Assembly: GCF_001922985.1 (NCBI RefSeq)
Contig: NZ_MRUH01000010.1
Coordinates: 32,649 to 96,648, forward strand
DNA: 64,000 nt
Direction of reading: 5' to 3'
Source: Teredinibacter waterburyi
Lineage (GTDB): Bacteria; Pseudomonadota; Gammaproteobacteria; Pseudomonadales; Cellvibrionaceae
Under the pieces are notes generated by a model that had not been told where the DNA came from, made no database searches, and saw only the letters and a list, made by a program, of their open reading frames with translations. Below are positions 26,312 through 35,540 of this stretch, in pieces. The position numbers were made by a program, and so were the translations under genes. Within the stretch, counting starts at the first letter, position 1, and every line of letters begins with the position of its first letter.

Positions 26312-27001
26312 GTGGAAGCCACTCATTTATTTGGCAATACCGGTTTAAGCCGTCATTCGAGTGATGGCGGGGCGAGCGATGAGCTCTTCGCGCGTATTGC
26401 CGACAACCTATTGGTGCAGGGCTACAGCGTAAATCCGCTGGCGCTGCCCATCGAATTAGCCGCCGAACTGCAGCAGCACTTGTGTGTTTTATCCGCTGAA
26501 AAGTTTAAGGCGGCTGGTGTTGGGCGAGAGTCCGAGCATATGCGCAATCGCTTTGTGCGCAGTGACGAAATTTGTTGGATAACGGGTGAGTCCGAGGTCG
26601 GTCGACAGTGGCTGGCCTGGGCTGAGCAACTGCAGACCTATTTAAATCGACGCCTACTGTTGGGCTTGTTTTCGTTTGAAAGTCATTTTGCGCACTATTC
26701 ACCTGGTGACTACTACAAGCGCCATCTCGACAGCTTTAAAGGCGCCGCGAACCGTGTTTTGTCGGTAGTGGCCTACCTTAATAATACTTGGTTGCCAGAC
26801 GAAGGCGGTGAGCTGGTTTTGTATAAAGATGAGCGCGACCTTGTGGGCTTAAAAGTTACCCCGGCATTTGGCACGTTAGTGGTGTTTTTAAGTGAAGAGT
26901 TTCCACACGAGGTGCTTCCAGCGACCCGCGATCGCTATTCTATTGCGGGATGGTACCGAGTAAATAGTTCGACTAGTGATCGCAGCGATCCTCCGCGCTA
27001 A
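26312..27001 (+). CDS. 2-oxoglutarate/Fe(II)-dependent oxygenase (SM-20/prolyl 4-hydroxylase-like)
   Basis: A 229-residue dioxygenase of the 2OG-Fe(II) superfamily, likely hydroxylating a protein or small-molecule substrate. The iron-binding triad is visible as H-x-D in YKRHLDSF and the distal His in EEFPHEVLPATRDRYSIAGWYR, where the following Arg binds 2-oxoglutarate. The central strand RVLSVVAYLNNTW and the GGELVLY turn are typical of the P4Hc subgroup. The annotated start is GTG 26312; no better ATG exists before the conserved core and no strong Shine-Dalgarno is visible. The substrate is unknown. Confidence 0.85.
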   Translation: MEATHLFGNTGLSRHSSDGGASDELFARIADNLLVQGYSVNPLALPIELAAELQQHLCVLSAEKFKAAGVGRESEHMRNRFVRSDEICWITGESEVGRQWLAWAEQLQTYLNRRLLLGLFSFESHFAHYSPGDYYKRHLDSFKGAANRVLSVVAYLNNTWLPDEGGELVLYKDERDLVGLKVTPAFGTLVVFLSEEFPHEVLPATRDRYSIAGWYRVNSSTSDRSDPPR

Positions 27002-27235
27002 GCCTCAAACCTTAACCAAAACCACATTAAACCATTCATCACTATGATCCATAGTGCTTATCCGTGAGCCCTGTGGCGGTTTTGCTGGCCTCTCTACTAG
27101 TTCTTGATTATCCAGCCGCACCTAGACAGTAGTTCGCTTCTATCTATTGGAACGCACAATTCCCTTAGTACCATCATTATCAAGCCTCAGCAGTAAAACC
27201 AACAACATCCCATAACAAAATAGCGAGGCGGTACT

Positions 27236-28402
27236 ATGAAACGAACGATTCGATCTTGGTTGACAATACCACGGCGGCTAATGGCGCTATGTTTGAGTTT
27301 TGCATTAATCCTTGGTGCTCAGGTGGCAATTGCAACCACGCCGAACACCCTCTGGAGTTTTGCTACAGAGGGCGCAATTTGGGCATCGTCGACTACTGTT
27401 AAAGGCACGACTTATGTGGGGAGCACTGATGGCAGCTTGTACGCGTTAGATTCAGCCAGTGGTGAATTAAAGTGGTCGTTTGCCACCGAGGGCCCAATAT
27501 ATTCGAAGCCCAGCGTCAGTCGTAACGGGCTATATATCAATTCCGACGATGGCTATGTGTACAAGTTAAACCCTAAAACAGGCAAGTTATTGTGGCGCGC
27601 GAACATCAATCTTCATGAGGTGGTTGAGCGACTGCCCATATATGCCGACTGTTGTTCATGGGACTTCCACAGTTCGTCGCCAAGTGAGTATCACGGCAGT
27701 GTTTATGTTGGCAGTGGCGACCGACATTTTTACGCACTGAATGCTCGCAACGGTAAAGTGCAGTGGTCCTATGAAACGGGGGCTCAAGTGCGCTCCGATC
27801 CGCTAGTTACACGCAATCTGGTTGTATTTGCCGGTTTTGACGGCAAGGTTGTCGCGCTAAGTAAACACGGTCGTTTGGTGTGGGAGCATCAAACTGGCGG
27901 GCCGATTCCGTCTAGCCCGAAAGAGGTAAACGGCGTTGTGGTGATTGGTAGCCGAGATAGCAACCTCTATGGCCTTTCGCTCAAGGACGGTGCTGTAGTC
28001 TGGACCAAAACCTATGCCGGCGGTTCGTGGGTGGAATCATCGGCCACAGTTGTCAAGGATAAGGTGTATATCGGTTCTTCTGATTGGCGGGTGTCTATTG
28101 CATTAAACCCGATTGACGGTAGTTCCTACTGGGAAACCAACTCGCTTGATGGCGGTAACTTGGCGGCCCCAGCGGTTGGCTGCGATGCTGTCTATCAGTC
28201 CGTATTCGGTTACGACCCCACTTTTATGCCCGACGGTGGCATGGTGAAAATTAACCGCCATACCGGTGAGGTTGTGTGGACCTTGGTGATGCCAGACCTA
28301 CCAGACTATGTTGGCCACGGCGCAACCGCTACGCCAGAGCTGTATATGGGCCACTTGCTGTTCGGTTCGTTAGATGGCACGTTTTACGCGCTAGAGCCCT
28401 AG
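27236..28402 (+). CDS. Secreted PQQ-like beta-propeller repeat protein
   Basis: A 388-residue exported protein. A long N-terminal signal occupies about 1-33, with a hydrophobic core LMALCLSFALILGAQVAIA. The rest consists of about seven PQQ/YVTN-type blades with repeated LYALDSASGELKWSF-like strands (LYALDSASG, VYKLNPKTG, FYALNARNG, VVALSKHG, LYGLSLKDG, SIALNPIDG, MVKINRHTG, FYALEP). There are no signs of a catalytic PQQ dehydrogenase (no disulfide-loop plus Asp active-site context), so it is more likely a binding or scaffold propeller in the periplasm or outside. One blade carries adjacent cysteines (YADCCSWDF), which could form a vicinal disulfide. The start at 27236 has a GAGGCGG ribosome site. 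Confidence 0.82.
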   Translation: MKRTIRSWLTIPRRLMALCLSFALILGAQVAIATTPNTLWSFATEGAIWASSTTVKGTTYVGSTDGSLYALDSASGELKWSFATEGPIYSKPSVSRNGLYINSDDGYVYKLNPKTGKLLWRANINLHEVVERLPIYADCCSWDFHSSSPSEYHGSVYVGSGDRHFYALNARNGKVQWSYETGAQVRSDPLVTRNLVVFAGFDGKVVALSKHGRLVWEHQTGGPIPSSPKEVNGVVVIGSRDSNLYGLSLKDGAVVWTKTYAGGSWVESSATVVKDKVYIGSSDWRVSIALNPIDGSSYWETNSLDGGNLAAPAVGCDAVYQSVFGYDPTFMPDGGMVKINRHTGEVVWTLVMPDLPDYVGHGATATPELYMGHLLFGSLDGTFYALEP

Positions 28403-28480
28403 CCCTGCGCCGGACGGAACCTATAGCTGCTAAAAACTAGGATCTAGCAACTCGCTGCTAGCGTCGTGTTAACACGGCTG

Positions 28481-29164
28481 CTAGCGGCTTAATAGCAATG
28501 TCAGTTGTTCGCCTTCTTTTTGCCACACCACATTGGGTAGACGTCGGCTAATCTCCGCTACCAGCGCCAATTCCGTGTGAGGTTCATTTGCTGTTTCATC
28601 CATTAGCAGTCGCAGCCGACAGGTATCTGTACGGCAGTCTACTTCGCTGAAGAGTACACTTGGGAAGTCGACATTATTTTCTACTGCTAGTTGGATTAAG
28701 CCCTCTTCAACATTTGCCCATTCCGAATCCCTATCTTCATTTTGGTAACGTACTATCGCCTTAGTGCGAACTTGGCGTGCAAACTCTGCTTCGTCTAGAT
28801 CGGCGTTGTCTGCTACTGCGTACTGTAGCTCGTGGCTAGCAGTTTTATTGTCTATTAAATCATTGGCGGATGCCTGAGTGCTATTGGCAATTGGGTGCTG
28901 GTGATGTGTCGATTGTACGGCGTTGCTTGATTGCAGCTGACTAAGGAGTACGCGTATTTCAGCCAGTTCACGCTCTAACGCCGTGAGCTGGAGCTGGTTC
29001 TGTGCCGCTGCGGAGCGCAGTTCTAAATCGGCAGCAGTGGTTGATGTCGCGGCACCAGAAGACGTTGCTGGACGAAAATACCCCAGAGCGAACTGAGCGA
29101 TAATCACCGCCCCCATGGTTACAATAAGTAGCCAATAGAGCGGTGATTTAGCGGTGAGAAGCAT
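28481..29164 (-). CDS. Single-pass membrane protein with coiled coil and DCR-x3-CR domain
   Basis: A 227-residue protein of unknown function. A transmembrane helix is at about 9-29, then a heptad-rich stretch (about 44-75) and a low-complexity Gln/Asn/Ser linker. The C-terminal domain of about 85 residues contains the signature VDCRTDTCRLRLLMDE and ends in a beta strand. The paralogue at 51946-52626 has the same topology and the matching motif VECRDRKCRITFQS. Such Cys-Arg motifs recur in many poorly described proteobacterial envelope proteins. It starts 14 bp after the stop of a small secreted protein gene, so the two are probably co-transcribed. Periplasmic location of the Cys pair suggests a disulfide. 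Confidence 0.65.
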   Translation of the reverse strand: MLLTAKSPLYWLLIVTMGAVIIAQFALGYFRPATSSGAATSTTAADLELRSAAAQNQLQLTALERELAEIRVLLSQLQSSNAVQSTHHQHPIANSTQASANDLIDNKTASHELQYAVADNADLDEAEFARQVRTKAIVRYQNEDRDSEWANVEEGLIQLAVENNVDFPSVLFSEVDCRTDTCRLRLLMDETANEPHTELALVAEISRRLPNVVWQKEGEQLTLLLSR

Positions 29165-29178
29165 TGTTTTGACGCTCG

Positions 29179-29709
29179 CTATTCGTTGATGTCAACGCTA
29201 ATACTGTGAACTTTTCCGCCATTTTTAGGCAGAACGCAGAACACCGTGATATGCCCTTCATAGCTGGTGCCAGCGACAGAGCCAAAGTCGATAATACGAT
29301 TGCCGGTACCGCCGGAATAAGCCGTTTCGACTGCAACGGCCCCATCATAACGATTGCGATTAATCGCTTGGCACCACATGTCGCCGTCGGTATCAGTTAC
29401 GGCCACTTCCAAATCGGCAATAGTGCCAGAACTGAAGCCATTGGCACGGGGAACAGGGCAATCGATATAGGCCCAGTTAGTAGTGCTTTGATTCCAGATG
29501 CCGCCGTATTGGTAGTGAATACCAGCGCCGTAGATTGAGTCTTTGTCGTATAGGCTTTCGCAAAGAGTGCCGCTAAAGATCTGTTTTGTGGCGGCCTCTG
29601 CGGTTGGTGCTATAGCGACCAAAATAGCGGTAACTATTGCAATAGTTGCGGTGATAGCCGCGGTGATAGAGCCTGAAACTTCGATAGTTCTGCGGGTTAC
29701 GCTATCCAT
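29179..29709 (-). CDS. Small secreted protein of unknown function
   Basis: A 176-residue exported protein. The N-terminus is a long hydrophobic, Ala/Ile/Thr-rich signal (about 14-40, ending PTAEAA). The mature part has four Cys, FSGTLCESLY and AYIDCPVP near the start and DMWCQAINR and TVFCVLPKNGG later, and looks like an all-beta domain. I recognise no family. A good Shine-Dalgarno (AAAGGAAAA) precedes the ATG. It is followed after 14 bp by the DCR-x3-CR membrane protein gene; a similar pairing occurs at 51286-52626. Confidence 0.6.
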   Translation of the reverse strand: MDSVTRRTIEVSGSITAAITATIAIVTAILVAIAPTAEAATKQIFSGTLCESLYDKDSIYGAGIHYQYGGIWNQSTTNWAYIDCPVPRANGFSSGTIADLEVAVTDTDGDMWCQAINRNRYDGAVAVETAYSGGTGNRIIDFGSVAGTSYEGHITVFCVLPKNGGKVHSISVDINE

Positions 29710-29966
29710 AACAATTTTCCTTTTGTTAATTACACGTTTTTAGATAAAGCGGGTTTTATAAGTAAAGCTTACCGGGAGGCGTTGCTAGCGTCTCACGAAC
29801 CTAAGAGGCTAACAATTGGACTAAAGTCGGTAGCTAGACTTTAGTCGGTGTTGTAGCTCCAAACTCCTAGCGATTGATAATGGGCTACACTTGTTAGAAA
29901 CGGGTGCGTGGCGTGATAAGCATCTTGCGGTGCAAGCCTATTTAACCCCTTTTAGCCGTATTGCTT

Positions 29967-31289
29967 ATGACTATAAATACCAGCCGCTCGCTGCCGCGGT
30001 CTATCACCTCCATCGAGGCCGTGCTCGGCATGATGGCCTGCCTATCGGTGATACTTATCTTTATGCCGAAAGATTGGATGTCGCGGCATTGGGAGTTTAT
30101 TCCCACCCAATATGCTGCCAGCCTCTCGGATGACAAATATTCTGGCGGCAACAGTAATGTCTCGTGGCTGGACCAAGAGCAGCAGCTGTGGAAGTGTGAA
30201 TTAGCCGGCCAATACCGCAACCCCTACTGCAGTATGTTGCTCGATACCTTGAGCGATACTTGGAGTGGTCTGGATTTACGTGATTACAGCCAGATGACGA
30301 TTTGGGGGAGCTACGAAGGTAACGCCGAGTTTGTACGTATCTATTTCCGCAATCGTCACGCTAACTACTATGTAGTCGGAGACCCGACATCGACTAAGTA
30401 CAATATGGTCGAAATCCCCGTCGCGGAATTGCGCAATGGCATCACCGTCAATTTAAAAGATTTCAGTGTTGCGGATTGGTGGTTGGCACACCGAAAGATT
30501 GCGCTAAAAGATTCGCACCCAGAATTCAACGATATTATCTATGTGGAGGTGCAGACCGGCTCACAGGCGAGTGGCGGTATTCATAAGATACAACTCAAAA
30601 AAATCACCTTTAGGGGAAACCTTATTTCAGATGAAAATCTCTATAAAGGGGTAGTCCTACTCTGGTCTGTACTTATATTTTTACTATTGTTGTTTCGCTT
30701 TATACGCTTGAAGCTCGAACTCAATAGTAACCGCAGCTACCAACAAGAACTTATTTCCATTAATAGTTTTTTAAACTTACAAAACAAACAATTTGAAGAT
30801 TTAGCGAAAACCGACCAGCTAACCGGATTGCTAAACAGAATAGGTATTCGCGATGCCTTATACGATGGGCTCTCAGATTTCAAAAGGTCTGGGACTTTGA
30901 TGTCATTTATTCTGTGTGATATCGATCATTTCAAGCGAATTAACGACAGCTATGGGCATGATGTTGGCGACCAGATATTAAAGTCTGTAGCGGAGCTGTT
31001 TAAAAATAATTCACGCAGCTCAGACTTTCTTGCCCGCTGGGGCGGCGAGGAATTTATATTGGTGTGCCCCAACACTGACTTGCAGCAGGCCCAAGTGGTA
31101 GCTGAATTATTGCGCAAAAAATTGGATGCAAGCGAGCTACATCAGGAAGAAAAAATTACCGCTAGTTTTGGCGTAGCAACCATTGCTAAACCCGATCTCG
31201 ATGGACTGTTCCGCTCGGCAGATCTAGCGCTCTATGAGGCTAAAGACGCCGGTCGTAACCAAGTGGTGTGTAAGGTGCAGGAGGTCTAG
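29967..31289 (+). CDS. Membrane diguanylate cyclase (third paralogue)
   Basis: A 440-residue GGDEF protein. I chose ATG 29967 rather than the TTG two codons earlier (29961). It has a transmembrane helix at about 17-34, a periplasmic domain, a second helix (about 228-245), a coiled linker and a GGDEF domain. GGEEF lies at 359-363, with an I-site RSSD just before. The periplasmic domain carries the same landmarks as the two cyclases at 2-5 kb: SWLDQ, LWKC, a second Cys, VRIYFRNRHANY and FSVADWW. It lacks the inserted CBM10-like repeats. No enzyme gene is adjacent; a secreted-protein unit lies divergently upstream and an AraC regulator converges downstream. An active cyclase is expected. Confidence 0.87.
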   Translation: MTINTSRSLPRSITSIEAVLGMMACLSVILIFMPKDWMSRHWEFIPTQYAASLSDDKYSGGNSNVSWLDQEQQLWKCELAGQYRNPYCSMLLDTLSDTWSGLDLRDYSQMTIWGSYEGNAEFVRIYFRNRHANYYVVGDPTSTKYNMVEIPVAELRNGITVNLKDFSVADWWLAHRKIALKDSHPEFNDIIYVEVQTGSQASGGIHKIQLKKITFRGNLISDENLYKGVVLLWSVLIFLLLLFRFIRLKLELNSNRSYQQELISINSFLNLQNKQFEDLAKTDQLTGLLNRIGIRDALYDGLSDFKRSGTLMSFILCDIDHFKRINDSYGHDVGDQILKSVAELFKNNSRSSDFLARWGGEEFILVCPNTDLQQAQVVAELLRKKLDASELHQEEKITASFGVATIAKPDLDGLFRSADLALYEAKDAGRNQVVCKVQEV

Positions 31290-31357
31290 GGATTTAACTG
31301 GCATACAACCGGCGCCATCTATTATTGCGCAAAACCGTGCGAATGTTCACGCTGAAT

Positions 31358-32527
31358 CTAATGTTGAGTATCAGCGGAAATTGACTGGCGGAATTCCGAA
31401 GGCGTAATACCCGCGTGTGTTTTGAAGGCGCGATTGAATGCGGCTTTACTGTTGAAGCCAGCAATTTCCATAATGTCGAGCAGGGTCGAACGCTTATGTT
31501 GTTCCGTTGCCATTAAGAGCTTGGCCTCTTCAATACGGTAGTCGTTAACATACTCTGCAAACGATTTACCGAATGATTGGTTGACGATTTGAGATAGCGT
31601 TTTGGCCGGAATCCCCACCAGCCTCGCTAGCTTATTTAGCGATAGTCCTTGGGTAAGAAAGGGTTTTTCAGTAATCATAAACGCCGAAAGCTTCTCGATA
31701 TCTGAGCCGCTATAGCTGTGGCGTTCAGTAGCTCTACGCCGTTGAGCAATACCCAATACAAGTGTCGAATATCGAAGATTACAAAACACTAACCCCATGA
31801 TTAAGAAAAACTTCCAATAGTTACCTAATAGGCCAGTTAATCCTGGGCGGATAGCGAACTTGATATTGAAATCCCAAAAATAGGTGAGTATCGTCACCAT
31901 TAAATCCCACGCGTAAATAAATGCGAAACCGTAACTTAATACGTTTAGCCATATCACATTAGAATCTTTTAACTCGTCCTTTCCAATAGTCTCACGCTTG
32001 TAGTGAATGATTTCCCGTAGCGCGATAAGCGCAAACCCCAACCGCAAAAAGATGTCGCGGGCAATATAAATGCTTTGCATATACCAAGGGCCTACCCCTG
32101 GCCGCGGCTCGCTCTTTAGTAGCGATATTTGGTCTGGTGTGCTCAGTGCGTGATAGGTAAGTAATTGGTGTAAAACATAAAAACAAAATGGAATGAATAG
32201 CAATAAATGGCTTTTCTTCAGGGTGAAATCTTTGTATAGAAGTGAGCGTACATACAGCAGTAACAAAGGCCCTTCCAACCAATAGACCGATTCAATTATA
32301 TAGAACGCACTTGGGATAGATTCAATAGCCGAGCGTCGAAATCCTCCACCAAAAGTAATAAGTAAGTTGATTGGAATTAACGCGTGGCACATGAGAAAAA
32401 GAGCGAGTAAAACTGTCGTTTCGGTTTTTTCGCGGGACGGTAAAAATAGCATGGCGGAAAAAACGACACACTGAAAAGTGGTAGTTAGAAGGACGAGATC
32501 GTGGAAGTTGAAAATTACATTATCCAT
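31358..32527 (-). CDS. AraC-family regulator with N-terminal membrane domain
   Basis: A 389-residue regulator. About seven hydrophobic helices fill residues 5-240, followed by a C-terminal AraC-type DNA-binding domain with two helix-turn-helix motifs (LSLNKLARLVGIPAKTLSQIV and TLLDIMEIAGFNSKAAFNRAF). The closing sequence GITPSEFRQS is the usual AraC end. Such membrane-bound AraC proteins sense a signal at or in the membrane and act on nearby promoters. The likely targets are unclear: the divergent neighbour is the PhoD-like phosphatase at 32767, 239 bp away. Confidence 0.87.
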   Translation of the reverse strand: MDNVIFNFHDLVLLTTTFQCVVFSAMLFLPSREKTETTVLLALFLMCHALIPINLLITFGGGFRRSAIESIPSAFYIIESVYWLEGPLLLLYVRSLLYKDFTLKKSHLLLFIPFCFYVLHQLLTYHALSTPDQISLLKSEPRPGVGPWYMQSIYIARDIFLRLGFALIALREIIHYKRETIGKDELKDSNVIWLNVLSYGFAFIYAWDLMVTILTYFWDFNIKFAIRPGLTGLLGNYWKFFLIMGLVFCNLRYSTLVLGIAQRRRATERHSYSGSDIEKLSAFMITEKPFLTQGLSLNKLARLVGIPAKTLSQIVNQSFGKSFAEYVNDYRIEEAKLLMATEQHKRSTLLDIMEIAGFNSKAAFNRAFKTHAGITPSEFRQSISADTQH

Positions 32528-32766
32528 GTCGTTCGCATTTCTGTTGGTTGTTGATCAATAAAGTTCTGATATTGGTGTTATAGCATGGCTCAATACCCGT
32601 CGCAATTAGACCGTTTATAGGTATGCCGGCTTCCTCGTTTAGAGATACGTCACCTAGCTGCCACAAACAAGACCGAATACTGCAACATACGCGGTTTAGA
32701 TTTGACCCCTGCTGAGACGGGTATCTCGTGCCGTCCTAATTTAAATCAATTTAGTGGGGGTTCACA

Positions 32767-34395
32767 GTGACTACAGATAGTGATAAACGAAAGTTTCTAA
32801 AAACGGCCGGTACACTCTTGGGTGGCGCCGGCATTGCGGCCATGACACCTATAAAGGCATGGAGCATGGCGCCGGGCCTTATCACCTCCGAGTCATCCCG
32901 CCCGCAGTTACCCCAGGGAATACAATTTGGCGATGTAACGGCGTCTAAGGGCTTGGTATGGAGCCGTGCAGATCGTGCCTCACGTATGCTGGTGGAATAT
33001 AGCTATGATGAGAATTTCTGGCGTAGCACCACCGTTCGCGGTCCCTATGCCCTAGAAAAAAATGATTTCACCGCACGGTTGGATCTGGCAAACCTTGTTC
33101 CCGATCGCGATGTATTTGTGCGGGTAAGTTTTCAGGATTTAGATAACGACCGAATACTCAGCGAGCCGGTGGAAGGCCATTTTGTTACTGCTCCCGTTTA
33201 TCCTAGTCGCGATTTACACTTCCTTTGGTCTGGCGACACGGCTGGACAGGGTTACGGGATAAATCCAGAGTTTGGGGGCATGCGCATGTACGAAACCATG
33301 CGTCAGGAAAAGCCAGATTTCTTTATCCACAGTGGTGACAATATTTATGCTGACGGCCCGATTTCGGAATACCAGCAGGCGGAAGATGGCCTTATTTGGC
33401 ACAACCTCGTTACCGAAGACGTTTCTAAAGTCGCTGAAACCCTGGCCGAATATCGTGGCCGTTACAAATACAATATGCTCGACCACAATGTTCGCGCGTT
33501 TAATGCCTCGGTTCCACAGATCTGGCAATGGGATGACCATGAGGTGGTAAATAACTGGTCAGACTCAAAAGATCTAAGTGGCGACGATCGCTACACGGAG
33601 AAAAATATTCAGCTATTAATCGCAAGGGGCTCAACCGCATTTATGGAATACGCCCCAATGCGACCTTTCAGTGCGAAAGAGCAAGATCGTGTATACCGTC
33701 ATATCCCATACAGTTCATTGCTGGATATGTTTGTTATTGATATGCGTAGCTATCGTGGGCCAAACTCTGCCAATAATCAAACAGAGGCCAGTGACGAAAC
33801 GCAGTTTTTTGGTGAGCAGCAATTAAATTGGTTGAAGCACAAACTATTGACATCGAAATCGGTTTGGAAGGTCGTCGCATCAGATATGCCAATCGGTTTA
33901 ATGGTTCGAGACGGTGCTGAAAAATTTGAAAATATGGCCAATGGCGACGGCGAACCTATGGGGCGCGAGTTGGAAATGGCGAACCTGCTGCGGTTTATTA
34001 AAAAACATAAAATCAAAAATGTAGTCTGGTTGACTGCCGATGTGCACTACTGCGCAGCACATCACTACACACCAGAAAACGCGGTATTTAAAGATTTTAG
34101 TCCGTTTTGGGAGTTTGTGGCTGGTCCGATCAATGCGGGTAGCTTTGGCCCCAATGCTTTAGACAATACCTTTGGGCCTGAGGTAGTGTTTGAAAAATCG
34201 CCACCATCGGCAAACATGTCACCGATGGCGGGCTTTCAGTTTTATGGGGATGTGAAAATCGATAAATTCAGTAACGATATGACGGTAAGCTTAAAAGATA
34301 TAGACGGCAATACAGTATATAGCAAAGAGCTTCAGCCCGAATTCGACCGCCACAGATTTGGTTGGGGCCCTGAAACTAAGCCTAATCGTTGGTAG
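32767..34395 (+). CDS. phoD: PhoD-like alkaline phosphatase/phosphodiesterase, Tat-exported
   Basis: A 542-residue metallophosphoesterase of the PhoD family, exported and used to release phosphate from organic esters or diesters. The N-terminus is a twin-arginine-like signal: KRKFLKTAGTLLGGAGIAAM at about 7-26 has a K-R pair rather than a strict RR, followed by a hydrophobic Gly/Ala stretch. An N-terminal Ig-like domain precedes the catalytic part. Metal ligands are visible in WSGDTAGQG, FIHSGDNIYADGP, QWDDHEVVNNW and WLTADVHYCAAHHY. Translation starts at GTG 32767. A perfect 16-bp hairpin follows the stop. Regulation by phosphate limitation is plausible but no Pho box was identified. Confidence 0.88.
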   Translation: MTTDSDKRKFLKTAGTLLGGAGIAAMTPIKAWSMAPGLITSESSRPQLPQGIQFGDVTASKGLVWSRADRASRMLVEYSYDENFWRSTTVRGPYALEKNDFTARLDLANLVPDRDVFVRVSFQDLDNDRILSEPVEGHFVTAPVYPSRDLHFLWSGDTAGQGYGINPEFGGMRMYETMRQEKPDFFIHSGDNIYADGPISEYQQAEDGLIWHNLVTEDVSKVAETLAEYRGRYKYNMLDHNVRAFNASVPQIWQWDDHEVVNNWSDSKDLSGDDRYTEKNIQLLIARGSTAFMEYAPMRPFSAKEQDRVYRHIPYSSLLDMFVIDMRSYRGPNSANNQTEASDETQFFGEQQLNWLKHKLLTSKSVWKVVASDMPIGLMVRDGAEKFENMANGDGEPMGRELEMANLLRFIKKHKIKNVVWLTADVHYCAAHHYTPENAVFKDFSPFWEFVAGPINAGSFGPNALDNTFGPEVVFEKSPPSANMSPMAGFQFYGDVKIDKFSNDMTVSLKDIDGNTVYSKELQPEFDRHRFGWGPETKPNRW

Positions 34396-34424
34396 TAGTT
34401 GTGAGCTAAATGTAGTTCGTAGAA

Positions 34425-34459
34425 ATAACGATAACCAGTTGCGAACTGGTTATCGTTAT
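34425..34459 (+). terminator. Perfect 16-bp hairpin after phoD
   Basis: Arms 34425-34440 (ataacgataaccagtt) and 34444-34459 pair without mismatch around a 3-nt loop, 30 bp past the phoD stop codon. No T tract follows, so termination is possible but not certain; a protein-binding palindrome is the alternative. Confidence 0.6.
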
Positions 34460-34604
34460 AACAGCGTATCAAACCGCTTCCAAAATTCTAGCTTTGAAAC
34501 ACAAATCCCTCAAGCGAAATTCGGTATTCATCTCGCAGTTCAAGGTATCGCATACAATATTGAGTTGGGTAGTAACCTGATTGCTGGTAGTGCTGAAGTT
34601 TTGG

Positions 34605-35540
34605 GGGACCTCTGAAAAATAGCCAATATTTTCGATAATACGAGCCATTTCAAATCAGAGTAAACATTATGCCTCAGCTAAGTTTTTCAGTTGCCAAAGG
34701 TCAAGCAAAACGCAAACAAACCCGCAGGGAAAGATTTCTTCTTGATATGGATAAACTACTTCCCTGAAATGAGCTCGATAGTCCGCTATTACTCAAAATT
34801 ACTGCGCGGACGCAAACCGTTCCCGCGTTCGAGCATGCTTCGCATTCACAGCAAGCAACTGTTTTACAATCTTATCCATCCGGCGATGGAAGACACGTCG
34901 TACGAAGTTGAATCCATGAGCTGCTTTTCCGGAATCAGTATCGATACTGTGCCTGACGAAACAACGATTTTAAATTTCGGCCACTTGCTCGAAAGGCGTA
35001 ATCTCGGGAAGAAACAGTTTACCAAAATAAACAAACACCTTGTCAAAAAAGGCCTTTCCCTTGAGGAATGCGCGATTGTTGACGCCACCATTACTAGCGC
35101 TCCCACTCGACAAAAAAGTGAATCCCGGACACGCGACCACGAGATGCATCAAACTAAAAAGGGGAGCGAATCGCATTTTGGAATGAAAATGCGTATTGGT
35201 GTAGATGATACGTTTGGTGTAATCCACAGCTTGGGCACAACCTTCTCTAATATCCACGATATAAACCGAGTTCGACAATTACTGCATGGCAACGAAAAAC
35301 GTATGTGGGCTGATGAAGGCTAGCTCGGGATAGGGAAACGAGACGAGTCTCAAGACCGAGTATATGACGGGGAAATACTGTGATTTTTTATTTATGGAAA
35401 AAACGGCTGGTTTTGTAGGTAGGTAAGCAAATCTAATCATTAGGCTCCTACGCGACAATGCTGCCATCATAAGCGCCGTAAATCCAAGTTTTTGTATAGG
35501 CTTGGCCGTGAAATTGAGAGTTTAAAAGCGTCCATTTAAA
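34605..35540 (+). mobile_element. Decayed IS5-like insertion sequence remnant
   Basis: The left end is marked by gggacctctgaaaaat (34605-34620), which resembles IS5-family terminal repeats, about 50 bp before the transposase start. No matching right end (attttt-cagaggt-ccc) is found downstream. The coding part is interrupted by a frameshift and several stops and ends before the region of the last catalytic residue. Confidence 0.7.
34669..35536 (+). pseudogene. IS5-family transposase pseudogene
   Basis: The original start is ATG 34669 (MPQLSFSV, typical of IS5 transposases). At 34765 a TGA and a frame change follow LLP; loss of two G from a tgggaa sequence would explain both. In the next frame RGRKPFPRSSMLRIH, AIVDATITSAPT, EMHQTKKG and FGMKMRIGVD match the family, with catalytic Asp residues in the DATI and GVDD contexts. 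A TAG at 35321 replaces the Tyr of the GYLGIGKRDE motif, and further stops follow at 35381 and beyond. Recognisable protein in the same frame reappears at 35471-35536 (KRRKSKF to ESLKASI), ending just before the expected RAKVEHPF motif that carries the catalytic Glu. It cannot be functional. Confidence 0.85.

Noticed and set aside
28455..28486. Palindrome cgtgttaacacg flanked by ctgctagcg direct repeats
   Set aside because: Noted between converging genes, but it partly overlaps the 3' end of the minus-strand gene and has no T tract; too short to assign a role.
29819..29846. 10-bp hairpin gactaaagtc before the third cyclase gene
   Set aside because: It could be an operator, but there is no regulator to connect it with and no second copy was seen in the window.
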